From: Chryseobacterium indologenes
Lineage (GTDB): Bacteria > Bacteroidota > Bacteroidia > Flavobacteriales > Weeksellaceae
NCBI GenBank assembly: GCA_002439165.1
Contig: DJTE01000002.1
Coordinates: forward strand, 162,867-226,866
DNA: 64,000 nucleotides
Reading direction: 5' to 3'
Position 1 is the first letter of the stretch, and each line of letters opens with the position of its first letter. Under the pieces are notes generated by a model. The model saw only the letters and a program-made list of their open reading frames with translations, did not search any database and had not been told where the DNA came from. This document shows positions 17,158-24,059 of the stretch, one piece after another. A program made the position numbers and the translations under genes.

Positions 17158-18111
17158 CTAATTGTTTTTAACGGTCTGAAATGCTTGATAAAAAGCGGTT
17201 TCAATTTCCTGTACATCACTTTCGGTGTATCTTCTTGAAAAGTGAACCGGAACGGCATCTTTTACTCCGCACTCATTCATGATCTTTCCCGATGCTGAAG
17301 CAAAACTGTGATAATTCGCTGCTGCAAATTCCTGGTCTTCGTCTTTATAAAAGGTTTCAATGTATACTTTATCCGCTCCTTTGAAAACAGTTTTTATCTT
17401 TTCATAGTTGTCTTCAGACACTGCATGATCCATGATAATGCCCAGTTTATATCCTTCCGTACGGGTTAAATGATAAAAGAGATCTGAAGCTTTATACAAC
17501 TTTCCTTCAATTTCAATTTCTTTATCTGATTCATTATTTTCAAAAGCGGTTTTCAGTTCGCTGATCCATTTTCCTTTTTTAAATTCTGAGGCATTTTCAT
17601 GGAATGTCACGGAATCTTTTTCTTTGAACAAGTACGCTATTGAAGCGGTCTTATGATCAAGAATTGCAAAATCAACTTCCACAGATTCATCTTTAAAAAG
17701 GAAATCCCGGGTTCCTGCCGGTTCTGCATTCCAGAATGGAGGATGAATGTTGTAGATATTGATCCTGTCTTCTGAAACAATTTCCCGGATTTCATAAGCT
17801 ATGGCTCCTTCATCAATTAAATTCCAGGTGTAGGATTTTAATCTGGCTTCCACCTGCCTGTGAATATTTTCGGGGCCGCAGATCACTACTTTTTCTCCGC
17901 TTCCGATCTGATGCCTGAATATTCCGTCGAAATTGGAGAAATGGTCAATATGGGTATGGCTGATGAACAGAGCCGAAACCGACTGTGCCTCCTTCACCGT
18001 GAGTAAACCTGCTTCCCCGCAATCACATAAATAATGTTTTGCGGAATTCGGAATTTTCACCAATATGCTGATGTCTTCTTTTAAAAGACTTTTTATTTCT
18101 GCCTGTACCAT
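17158..18111 (-). CDS. Metallo-beta-lactamase fold hydrolase, RNase Z-like
   Basis: 317 residues. The metal motif SHTHIDHFSN (HxHxDH, about residue 53) is present, with later ligands in IIMDHAV (about 230) and VPVHFSRRY (about 295). The closing HFSRRY block is typical of RNase Z/ElaC-type proteins that act on tRNA 3' ends. With tRNA genes and an RNA ligase in the same operon, a tRNA 3' processing or 2',3'-cyclic phosphodiesterase role is a reasonable inference. Directly downstream of the ligase. Confidence 0.82.
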   Translation of the reverse strand: MVQAEIKSLLKEDISILVKIPNSAKHYLCDCGEAGLLTVKEAQSVSALFISHTHIDHFSNFDGIFRHQIGSGEKVVICGPENIHRQVEARLKSYTWNLIDEGAIAYEIREIVSEDRINIYNIHPPFWNAEPAGTRDFLFKDESVEVDFAILDHKTASIAYLFKEKDSVTFHENASEFKKGKWISELKTAFENNESDKEIEIEGKLYKASDLFYHLTRTEGYKLGIIMDHAVSEDNYEKIKTVFKGADKVYIETFYKDEDQEFAAANYHSFASASGKIMNECGVKDAVPVHFSRRYTESDVQEIETAFYQAFQTVKNN

Positions 18112-18212
18112 TTTTTCTGGTTTTTTTATTACAGAAGTTCTGTTTTTAACGTTTTAAAGCTTCTTCTGCAAGGTTATATACATAAAAAAGTTCCGGTAAA
18201 AATTTACCGAAA

Positions 18213-19229
18213 CTACACTTTAAGAGTCATCAACTCTTCTTTTATCACATCAATGGCTAAAGAATTCAGCTTTTTGTTGATTCTTTTCTGCTCATCTTTT
18301 TCTATTGCTGTAAAAATGCCGGGGAAATCCTTTTCAAGATCAGTCAGGATATCCTGTGAGAACAGGCCAATTACCTGCCCCATCATTTTAGGTTCAAATT
18401 CGCCGATCTTGCTCATTACGTTATTCAGCCTGTTGGTGGTCGCGTATTTCTGAATTTCATTCCAGATTTCCTGAGCTTTTTCACTGAAAATGATCTGCTT
18501 TTGAATGGTTTTCCTTTCTTTTCTCACTACTTTGGATTTTTCGACCCATTTTTCATTCTTATTTTTAAGAATAATCCTGGCTCCGTTTCCAAAATAACGG
18601 GTTTTTAAAGTTTTGACAATGGTTCCCTCACAGATATTCTCCTCTATTTCCGGTAGGCCAAGCCATCCCGGAATTTTTGAATTGAAAGCATTCGGGTACT
18701 TCAAAGCTTCTTCCAGAGTTCCCTGGAATAAAATTTTAGCATAGAAAAATCCGGTTTCTTCAAAAATCTGATTGGCTTTGTCTGTATCCAGATAAGTGGT
18801 TCCGTTCAGCTTAATGTCGAAAGCATAAAATTCGTTATAAGGAGCATATTCAACCCCTGCCTGTACTTTTACGGCATCTTTTACGGGAGCAACCTCTTTA
18901 TGCCGGTAGCCACCGCCGAACAGTTCACCATAGATGACTACGGTTTCAAGATCCGGAAATATAGTTTTCACTTTACGGAACAAATCGGTTACGTTGTTTC
19001 TGTAACGTTCCAAAATCTGATGTGCGTTATAAAATTTATCATCTTTTTCGATGAAAGCGGTCCTTTTTCCGATTTTAATTTCCTTTCCATCGGTAAAGAA
19101 AGAGAAATTGGCACCGTGGACCTTCTCCTGTACGATGAAAACCTCATCCCAGAAACCCTGCATCCTGATCTGATCGATGACGCGGGTCTGGTAAGCGTTT
19201 TCTATACTGTTATATGTTTTGAAAATCAT
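18213..19229 (-). CDS. RNA ligase, Rnl2-type family
   Basis: 338 residues. Motif I is EKVHGANF, with the adenylated Lys at residue 36. Motif III is VIYGELFGG (about 106), motif IV is EGTIVKTL (about 200) and motif V is RIILKNKN (about 220). A C-terminal helical domain runs from 240 to 338. Rnl2-like ligases seal 3'-OH/5'-phosphate nicks in duplex RNA and, in gene-context surveys, form the sealing step of bacterial RNA repair operons. Here it stands among a phosphoesterase, an MBL RNase and exonucleases and downstream of 14 tRNA genes. I am sure of the family; substrates are inferred. Confidence 0.92.
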   Translation of the reverse strand: MIFKTYNSIENAYQTRVIDQIRMQGFWDEVFIVQEKVHGANFSFFTDGKEIKIGKRTAFIEKDDKFYNAHQILERYRNNVTDLFRKVKTIFPDLETVVIYGELFGGGYRHKEVAPVKDAVKVQAGVEYAPYNEFYAFDIKLNGTTYLDTDKANQIFEETGFFYAKILFQGTLEEALKYPNAFNSKIPGWLGLPEIEENICEGTIVKTLKTRYFGNGARIILKNKNEKWVEKSKVVRKERKTIQKQIIFSEKAQEIWNEIQKYATTNRLNNVMSKIGEFEPKMMGQVIGLFSQDILTDLEKDFPGIFTAIEKDEQKRINKKLNSLAIDVIKEELMTLKV

Positions 19230-19240
19230 TTTTTTAGTTT

Positions 19241-19805
19241 TTAGTTTTTAATAGCTTCTAATTCATTATTCCTCATCTGAGTAATATGTCTTTGGGCATG
19301 AAGTGAGAGGAAATAAATGTATTCATACACGTTGATTTTTCCTAACTCATTTACCGTCATTGTTGTTCTGTATAAAAGACCTTCACCTCCTTTCATCAGC
19401 TCCAGATAATTTAAACATTCATGATACTGCTGAAAAATTAAATTTCTGATTTCATTCAGACTCAATTCTCCTTTAGGCTCCATATGTTCCGGTCTTATCC
19501 ATTCAAAAGCACCATACGCTCCTATTTGTTCAAACTTTTCTTTGTTTAAACTATACTTTTCTATTTCAAGATTTAAAGTCAAGATTCTGATAATTTTTCA
19601 ATGCTTTTTTTGAACCTTTTTCAATAAGAATCAACAAATAAAAGTTGGTAAGATAAACATGTTCCAGAATCTGGCGGACTGTCCAGCCTCCGTTTGAAGG
19701 CTGATAATCCAATGTCCTATTATCTTTGTCAAACCATTGATCAACTCTATCGAAAGTGAGCTTCAGGTGCACTTTTATATCCTGAATAAATCTAAAAATA
19801 TCCAT
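19241..19805 (-). pseudogene. DinB-like four-helix protein split by a frameshift
   Basis: Two overlapping frames together give one DinB/YfiT-like protein. The first, from ATG 19805, carries the helix with GGWTVRQILEHVYLTNFYLL (79 codons). The second, ending at 19241, carries YEYIYFLSLHAQRHITQM with the DinB metal-binding H-x3-H type helix. They join around 19566-19582 and need a one-base shift. The second frame has only a TTG start. Either a sequencing error or a real lesion. DinB-like proteins are thiol transferases or metal-dependent hydrolases, and their role here is unknown. It sits tightly between the cREC gene and the RNA ligase. Confidence 0.6.
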
Positions 19806-20176
19806 TACAGTTTTTTAAAGTTTTTTAAAAGGCTTTCAATATTCTCTTTTCCTACGGGATTCATAGAATGGCAGTAGAATTTCGGTAAGTCTAAATAATT
19901 ATCCATACAGTATTCTGTAAGCCATTTCGCACAGTCGTAGCCTGTTTTTTCAACAAAGTCCCGGGCATCAGCTTTTAAATAATGTTCATCAGCAAGGTCG
20001 TGGTCAAAAGAAATCATTTCCGGAAGTCCTTTTTCCAGAATCCTGCTGACAAACTGTTCGTAATTCCGGACGATATGCCAGTCTCTTCTGAGGAAAATGT
20101 CCTGTTTCGTATAATGATATGCTTCAACCGGGTATCTTACATCATCCAGGAACAGTAGTCTTTTGGTTCTTTGCAT
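19805..20176 (-). CDS. Cyclic-phosphate processing receiver-like domain protein (cREC)
   Basis: 123 residues forming a receiver-like fold: RLLFLDDVRYP with paired Asp (about residues 10-11), then MISFDHDLADEHY (about 57-66), and a C-terminal FYCHSMNPVGKENIE. This is the pattern of the small cREC family that I know from RNA-repair neighbourhoods, where it is proposed to act on cyclic phosphate ends left by RNases. The start is four bases after the exonuclease stop and the stop overlaps DinB, so it is firmly in the operon. Confidence 0.75.
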   Translation of the reverse strand: MQRTKRLLFLDDVRYPVEAYHYTKQDIFLRRDWHIVRNYEQFVSRILEKGLPEMISFDHDLADEHYLKADARDFVEKTGYDCAKWLTEYCMDNYLDLPKFYCHSMNPVGKENIESLLKNFKKL

Positions 20177-20180
20177 TGCT

Positions 20181-20726
20181 TTATTTTTTTAAAACATGAT
20201 ACAGGAGTTTTGCCGTATTAAAGGCATCGTCTGCACCACTGTGCGCACTTCCTTCAAAACTGATATTTCTTGCTTCCAGTTCTTTCAGAAGTCCGGCCGG
20301 TTTTTCACCGCTTATTAAACTTATCATCACTTTCAGATCGAGATAGGTTTCACTGAAAGGAAATTTCACTCCCATTTCGCTGCACTTGCTTTCCATGATC
20401 GATTTGTCGAATCCACCGTAGCCGGCGTAGGTTCTGTGCAGGGAACTGTATCTGTTTTTGATATTGGCGCAGGCTTCCTGAAAGGTCATTCCTTCTTTTT
20501 CCAGTTTTTCAGCGGTAATTCCTGTAAGGTTTGTACAGTATTCGCTTATTTCTGAGTATAAAGGTCTGATCAGATAGCTTCTTTTATCTTCTATGCTTCC
20601 GTCTGACATATTCAGTTTGCAGATCCCGATTTCAATGATTTCTCTTTTTGAATTCCCGGGAGCTTCTCCTTTTGCCCAGCAGGTTGCTTCAATATCAATG
20701 ACTATGACTTTATCATATAAAAACAT
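20181..20726 (-). CDS. DEDDh 3'-5' exonuclease (ERI1/KapD-like), copy 2
   Basis: 181 residues from ATG 20726. The longer frame from 20840 overlaps the ATP-grasp gene by over 100 bp and adds no conserved sequence, so I reject it. ExoI is VIDIEATCW, ExoII GGFDKSIM and ExoIII HSGADDAFN. It is paralogous to 15686-16237; two copies in one operon suggest different RNA substrates or a heterodimer. The start is 12 bases after the ATP-grasp stop. Confidence 0.87.
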   Translation of the reverse strand: MFLYDKVIVIDIEATCWAKGEAPGNSKREIIEIGICKLNMSDGSIEDKRSYLIRPLYSEISEYCTNLTGITAEKLEKEGMTFQEACANIKNRYSSLHRTYAGYGGFDKSIMESKCSEMGVKFPFSETYLDLKVMISLISGEKPAGLLKELEARNISFEGSAHSGADDAFNTAKLLYHVLKK

Positions 20727-20737
20727 TTCTGTATTTT

Positions 20738-21514
20738 TTATTGGGAAAAGTAAATATTCAAAGCTTTGATAACACTTTTCACGTTGGTATTGGGATAAAA
20801 TCCGGAACTGTTGATGCAGTTGATCTCTACAATTTTCCATCCTTCATCTGTACAACAAATATCCATCACAAAGGCTTCTTCAAGATTGAAAAGCTGAATC
20901 ATGTCACGGGCAAAAGCTAATCCGTCTTCTGAAACTTTTTCTTCAAAAGGAGCATGATCATTGAATTTATAATAGCCTCCATCAATAATCTGCCCGCCCA
21001 CAATCCAAAGTCTTGCTTCTTTTACCGTCCGCTTAGCTTCGGAAACCTGTACCAGAGAATTTTCGGTAATCCTGTTGGATGGGTTTTCCAGCGATTCAAA
21101 AACGAAATCGTTCCATTCTGCTTCTGTGAATACTTTTCCTGTAAAAATCTTCGCTTCCGTGTAAGGTTTAATGAATTTCATTTCATTCTTTTTCCAGAGT
21201 AAAGCTTCTGAGATTTTATGTACGGAAATGGTATGATTCAGGAGATTTTCACCATAATATCGGGAATAAACCCCGTATAAATGATTTCCTCCGTAAAAAG
21301 AACCGGGATACCAGTCTGGATTTTGTCTGGCCAGTCTTGCAATCGTAACCGAACCGTAAACAAAGACGTCCTTTCTGTCCGTTTTGAAATCGATTTTTTC
21401 TGCTGTTGGAGGAATATTAATTACTTCATAATCAATATCCAGTTCTTCCAGGGCATCAAAAATTTTGTAATGATCGGGATCTAAATAGACATTAGCCTGA
21501 ATTAGAAAATACAT
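20738..21514 (-). CDS. ATP-grasp domain protein (R2K-like)
   Basis: 258 residues. The N-terminal half is a pre-ATP-grasp domain (KIFDALEELDIDYEVINIP, then DVFVYGSVTIARLARQN). The C-terminal half carries the ATP-grasp elements RLWIVGGQIIDGGYY and a closing VMDICCTDEGWKIVEINCINSSGFY, where the EIN-x-x-(N/S)SG metal and phosphate signature is clear. This family appears in RNA-repair and peptide-tagging contexts, so it may ligate an amino acid or RNA end, which is inference only. It is second in the operon after the RNase H-like gene. Confidence 0.75.
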   Translation of the reverse strand: MYFLIQANVYLDPDHYKIFDALEELDIDYEVINIPPTAEKIDFKTDRKDVFVYGSVTIARLARQNPDWYPGSFYGGNHLYGVYSRYYGENLLNHTISVHKISEALLWKKNEMKFIKPYTEAKIFTGKVFTEAEWNDFVFESLENPSNRITENSLVQVSEAKRTVKEARLWIVGGQIIDGGYYKFNDHAPFEEKVSEDGLAFARDMIQLFNLEEAFVMDICCTDEGWKIVEINCINSSGFYPNTNVKSVIKALNIYFSQ

Positions 21515-21615
21515 GGTTACCAGTTTTTAAGGTTCTCTTTTATTTGTTTTTCACGGTTTCTGACAGTTCCAGCCTTGCTTTTCCTGTACTGTTATTTTTA
21601 TTTCAGATCAAAAGA

Positions 21616-22101
21616 TTAAACCATCATATCGGCACAGTTGGAGCTTGCAAAGGCAAAGGGTTTTGCTTTAAAGACATACCCCATTCCGAGAATGTATCCC
21701 ATCGCATCTTTTAATGCCGTATTGGATTTGAATTCCGGGTCGGTATTGATGTCTGCGTGTACCTCCATTTCTACACCATAAGCATCCAGAACGGCACAGA
21801 TGGCGTAAGCGGTCGCTACGGATCTGTTCACCTCATTCAGCATTCTTTCTTTGATGCTGATTGTCTGTATTTCTCTTTCTTTTCTGATAAAGGTAAACGC
21901 TCCTTTTCCTTCACGAACGAATACTACTGCCGTAGCATAATTGATGGCTTCTCCGTATACGTGGGAATCAGATCCTACACATACTTTCAGACGGTGTCCG
22001 GCTGCCAGTTCGCGGATGATGGCTTCTTCTACCAGCTGTGTGATAGAGTTACGGAAAATTTTTCCATTCATGTTCTGCCATGTTTCGTGTTGCGTTTCCA
22101 T
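21616..22101 (-). CDS. RNase H-like fold protein, YkuK family
   Basis: 161 residues. CVGSDSHVYG (Asp near residue 43) opens the RNase H-like sheet. A conserved Glu (ERMLNEV), MEVHADINTDPEFKS and a C-terminal MGYVFKAKPFAFASSNCAD match the YkuK-like family. Catalysis as an RNase is suggested by fold only. It is the first protein gene after the fourteen-tRNA array (80 bp gap, no terminator seen), so tRNAs and the repair genes probably share a precursor transcript. Confidence 0.8.
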   Translation of the reverse strand: METQHETWQNMNGKIFRNSITQLVEEAIIRELAAGHRLKVCVGSDSHVYGEAINYATAVVFVREGKGAFTFIRKEREIQTISIKERMLNEVNRSVATAYAICAVLDAYGVEMEVHADINTDPEFKSNTALKDAMGYILGMGYVFKAKPFAFASSNCADMMV

Positions 22102-22180
22102 TTTTTTTACATTTTAAATTCTACGTTTCAATTTTACAGTTCATAATTTTTTTTTGAATGCTGTTAATCATTCTTTTTTG

Positions 22181-22251
22181 CACTCCGAACCGGATTCGAA
22201 CCAGTACCAACGGTTTTGGAGACCGGGATGCTGCCATTACACTATCGGAGT
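22181..22251 (-). tRNA. tRNA-Trp (CCA) with Gln-like body
   Basis: Acceptor ACTCCGA/TCGGAGT is perfect. The anticodon loop is CTCCAAA, the T-arm contains GGTTCGAATCC and the discriminator is G73, as expected for Trp. The D-arm GTGTAATGGCAGC is the one usually seen in bacterial tRNA-Gln. Confidence 0.8.
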
Positions 22252-22258
22252 ATTTCTG

Positions 22259-22330
22259 TTAATCCATCAGGATTCGAACCTGAACTCCAAGAGCCAGAAT
22301 CTTGGGTGCTGCCAGTTACACTATGGATCA
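22259..22330 (-). tRNA. tRNA-Gln (CTG)
   Basis: Acceptor TGATCCA/TGGATTA with one G-U pair. Anticodon arm CAAGA-TTCTGGC-TCTTG, T-arm TCAGG-TTCGAAT-CCTGA. CTG is normally the minor Gln isoacceptor. Confidence 0.82.
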
Positions 22331-22345
22331 GTGTTATGATGTTTT

Positions 22346-22420
22346 GCGGAACAGACAGGAATTGAACCTGTACCTTTAGTTTTTCAGACTAACGTGCACA
22401 CCCTGTACACCACTCTTCCG
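22346..22420 (-). tRNA. tRNA-Phe (GAA), unusual D-arm
   Basis: Anticodon arm TTAGT-CTGAAAA-ACTAA and T-arm ACAGG-TTCAATT-CCTGT. The acceptor CGGAAGA/TGTTCCG has one mismatch. The D-region GTGGTGTACAGGGTGTGCAC is longer than usual, and the discriminator reads as C rather than A73. Confidence 0.7.
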
Positions 22421-22427
22421 GGTTTTT

Positions 22428-22507
22428 TGATGGGTAATGGGTAATGAGTAATTGGTAATATTTGAAAGTACTCATTACTTATTACTCATTGCTCATTACT
22501 GATCATT
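22428..22507. repeat. 80-bp palindromic repeat, copy 1
   Basis: Runs of GTAATGAGTAAT-type phrases on one half are mirrored by ATTACTCATTGCTCATTACT on the other, giving a long hairpin. It is nearly identical to the copy at 22594-22673, and both flank the Leu(TAG) element. It has flavobacterial MITE- or BIR-like character. Confidence 0.75.
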
Positions 22508-22510
22508 CTG

Positions 22511-22584
22511 TACGGGAAGAGGGAGTCGAACCCCCAATACCTTGAGCCTAAATCAAGTGCGTCTGCCAGTTCCGCCATTCCCGC
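22511..22584 (-). tRNA. tRNA-Leu (TAG) without a long variable arm
   Basis: It has the Leu-type D-arm GGCGGAACTGGCAGACGC, anticodon arm CTTGA-TTTAGGC-TCAAG and A73. The variable region is only about five bases (GTATT), whereas bacterial tRNA-Leu is class II with a long variable stem. Charging and translation function are therefore doubtful. Confidence 0.72.
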
Positions 22585-22593
22585 GTAATTATA

Positions 22594-22673
22594 TGATGGG
22601 TAATCGGTAATGAGTAATTGGTAATAGTTGAAAGTACTCATTACTTATTGCTCATTGCTCATTACTGATCATT
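22594..22673. repeat. 80-bp palindromic repeat, copy 2
   Basis: Same sequence as 22428-22507 with a few changes (TAATCGG, ATAGTTG). With copy 1 it brackets the Leu(TAG) element as a cassette. Confidence 0.75.
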
Positions 22674-22688
22674 GTTATAAAAGGTCAG

Positions 22689-22757
22689 AGAAAGTCTGTC
22701 TATAAATAAACTATGCCTGTTAGTGTTTGTAAAGATCTTCTGCGCCTGACAAACGTT
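22689..22757 (-). ncRNA. Repeated hairpin module R1 inside the tRNA array
   Basis: On the minus strand GTTTGTCAGGCGCAGAAGATC, about 35 variable bases, then AGACAGACTTT. The ends pair (GTTTGTC with GACAGAC). Shared with R2 and R3. Each module lies just upstream of a class-II-like element, here Leu(TAG). Confidence 0.55.
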
Positions 22758-22840
22758 TCTCCTTCCATGAGTAATGTATGTTTACTGATCAAGATTTCTT
22801 TTCTGAAACCTATCATCAATTTTTATCTTTTATAAAAAAA

Positions 22841-22911
22841 CCAACCGACCAGGAATTGAACCTGAACAACAAGAGTATAGTTCCTGCATGCTGCCGTTAC
22901 ATTACCGGTGG
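22841..22911 (-). tRNA. tRNA-like, anticodon position TAT, C33
   Basis: Its Gln-like body resembles the Trp and Gln elements. Anticodon arm CAGGA-ACTATAC-TCTTG, which puts C instead of the universal T at position 33. The acceptor CCACCGG/TCGGTTGG has mismatches. T-arm TTCAGG-TTCAATT-CCTGG. Probably not decoding; isotype (Ile ATA) is only nominal. Confidence 0.5.
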
Positions 22912-22918
22912 TTTTTAG

Positions 22919-23002
22919 TGGAAGTGGCAGGATTCGAACCTACTCAGCTATAAAGCAACAGAGTTACAGTCTGCCCCGGCTCTCCAACTCCGGCGCACTT
23001 CC
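22919..23002 (-). tRNA. tRNA-Tyr (GTA)
   Basis: The acceptor GGAAGTG/CACTTCC is perfect. Anticodon loop CTGTAAC, class II variable hairpin GCT-TTAT-AGC, A73. The most canonical class II member of the array. Confidence 0.85.
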
Positions 23003-23017
23003 TTTTTCTAAAAAAAT

Positions 23018-23075
23018 AAAGCCTGTCTTAATTTTTTGTGTTTGATATAAGAACTTCTGCGCCTGACAGACTTTT
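23018..23075 (-). ncRNA. Repeated hairpin module R2
   Basis: On the minus strand AGTCTGTCAGGCGCAGAAGTTC ... GACAGGCTTTATTTTTTT. A closing stem plus T-run looks like a long-loop terminator. It directly precedes tRNA-Tyr. Confidence 0.55.
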
Positions 23076-23161
23076 ATTTTTTCGAACTAACTAGTTTTCA
23101 TCATTGCTGAAGATCATTCAGCCTTATTTTTCTCTTTCTTCATTCTTCTCCTTCTTCTTTG

Positions 23162-23243
23162 AGATGGTTATGGGAGTCAAACCCACTCAGCTAACGCAAC
23201 GGTTTTGCAGACCGCCCCGACTCTTCCACTTCGGCGAACCATC
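23162..23243 (-). tRNA. tRNA-Cys (GCA) on a Tyr-type body
   Basis: Acceptor GATGGTT/AACCATC is perfect, anticodon loop CTGCAAA, and T73 is as required for Cys. The D-arm (CGCCGAAG-TGGAAGAG-CGGGGC pattern) and variable hairpin copy those of the Tyr element next door, which is not the normal tRNA-Cys body. Confidence 0.78.
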
Positions 23244-23258
23244 ATTTTTTGAGGTAAG

Positions 23259-23324
23259 AAAAAGTCTGTCTGTATGATACCGTATTTTTGGCGTAAAGAT
23301 CTTCTGCGCTTGACAAACCTTTTC
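23259..23324 (-). ncRNA. Repeated hairpin module R3
   Basis: On the minus strand GGTTTGTCAAGCGCAGAAGATC ... GACAGACTTTTTC. Closing stem GTTTGTC/GACAGAC with a T-run. It directly precedes the Cys element. Confidence 0.55.
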
Positions 23325-23361
23325 TTTTTCTCTTTTGAAACAATTAACATTTAGTTATCTG

Positions 23362-23433
23362 CGATTCCGGAAAGACCCGAACTTTCAACTTCTGGTTTAA
23401 CAGACCAGCGCTCTACCATTGAGCTACAGAATC
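23362..23433 (-). tRNA. tRNA-Asn (GTT)
   Basis: Acceptor GATTCTG/CGGAATC, anticodon arm CTGGT-CTGTTAA-ACCAG, and G73 as expected for Asn. Canonical length (72). Confidence 0.85.
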
Positions 23434-23440
23434 ATTTTTG

Positions 23441-23514
23441 TAATTTCGGAAGGACTCGAACCTTCAACCTTCGGCTTATGAAACCGATACTCTAACCACT
23501 TGAGCTACGAAATC
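23441..23514 (-). tRNA. tRNA-Met-type (CAT)
   Basis: Acceptor GATTTCG/CGAAATT, anticodon loop TTCATAA, A73. It could be elongator Met or the Ile2 (lysidine) type; the sequence alone does not decide. Confidence 0.82.
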
Positions 23515-23554
23515 GTTTACCATTTGTGAATGGCTGTAATCACTTCACTTTTTG

Positions 23555-23626
23555 TACTCCATAAGGGAATCGAACCCTTATCTTCCGGTAGAAAGCCGGA
23601 TGCACTCGCCACTATGCTAATGGAGC
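23555..23626 (-). tRNA. tRNA-Glu (TTC)
   Basis: Acceptor GCTCCAT/ATGGAGT, anticodon arm TCCGG-CTTTCTA-CCGGA, T-arm TAAGG-GTTCGATT-CCCTTA. Good canonical fold. Reading frames across it are tRNA-derived and not genes. Confidence 0.82.
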
Positions 23627-23631
23627 ATTGG

Positions 23632-23703
23632 TCTGGAAAGCAGGATTCGAACCTGCGTCCTCCCGCGTCCAAGACGGGTAAACAACCACCGTTATCTTTC
23701 CAG
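23632..23703 (-). tRNA. tRNA-Pro (TGG)
   Basis: Acceptor CTGGAAA/TTTCCAG is perfect. Anticodon arm CCCGT-CTTGGAC-GCGGG, A73. The D-arm (TAACGGTGGTTGTTTA) is unusual and weakly paired. Confidence 0.8.
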
Positions 23704-23769
23704 TTTTCAGGTTCAGTATGATTTCTTTTCCGGGAGACAGCCGGAGCTGAAATTTTCCGTGAACCTTTG

Positions 23770-23841
23770 CGGTCTATGCGGGAATCGAACCCGCAGTGCC
23801 CAAGAGACAGTCGGGCAGGTTAGCCATTACCTCAATAGACC
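23770..23841 (-). tRNA. tRNA-Asp (GTC)
   Basis: Acceptor GGTCTAT/ATAGACC is perfect. Anticodon arm CCCGA-CTGTCTC-TTGGG, G73 as expected for Asp. D-stem AGGT/ACCT. Confidence 0.84.
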
Positions 23842-23849
23842 ATTTTTTG

Positions 23850-23923
23850 TAATCCCAGAAGGACTTGAACCTTCAACCTCCGACGTATCAGGCCGGCACT
23901 CTAACCAATTGAGCTATGGGATC
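23850..23923 (-). tRNA. tRNA-Ile (GAT)
   Basis: Acceptor GATCCCA/TGGGATT, anticodon arm CCGGC-CTGATAC-GTCGG, A73. Canonical D-arm AGCTCAATTGGTTAGAGT. Confidence 0.85.
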
Positions 23924-23933
23924 TTATTATTTG

Positions 23934-24006
23934 GGGTATCTCCGGGGATCGAACCCTGTTCTCCGGTTCCACAGACCGGCGCTTTACCAAATAAGCTAAA
24001 GAAACC
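23934..24006 (-). tRNA. tRNA-His (GTG)
   Basis: Acceptor GGTTTCT/AGATACC with one mismatch. Anticodon arm CCGGT-CTGTGGA-ACCGG and C73, the His discriminator. The base at -1 is T rather than G. First tRNA of the array, directly after a terminator-like hairpin. Confidence 0.8.
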
Positions 24007-24007
24007 A

Positions 24008-24042
24008 TAAAAAAAGCGCCTCTTTTTGGGAGGCGCTTACTA
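24008..24042 (-). terminator. Terminator/attenuator immediately before the tRNA array
   Basis: On the minus strand AAGCGCCTC-CCAAAAA-GAGGCGCTT then TTTTT, ending one base from the His tRNA 5' end. It follows the 44-codon ORF. Array transcription must pass it or begin within it. Confidence 0.75.
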
Positions 24043-24059
24043 TATTTTTACGTGTCAGG

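Noticed and set aside
22181..24006. CRISPR array
   Set aside because: Units differ in sequence, fold as tRNAs and have no constant short repeat.
23530..24010. Frames with KQDSNLRPPASKTG and NRTRSAQETVGQ, also 39491-39724
   Set aside because: Reverse translations of tRNA genes; no independent protein character.
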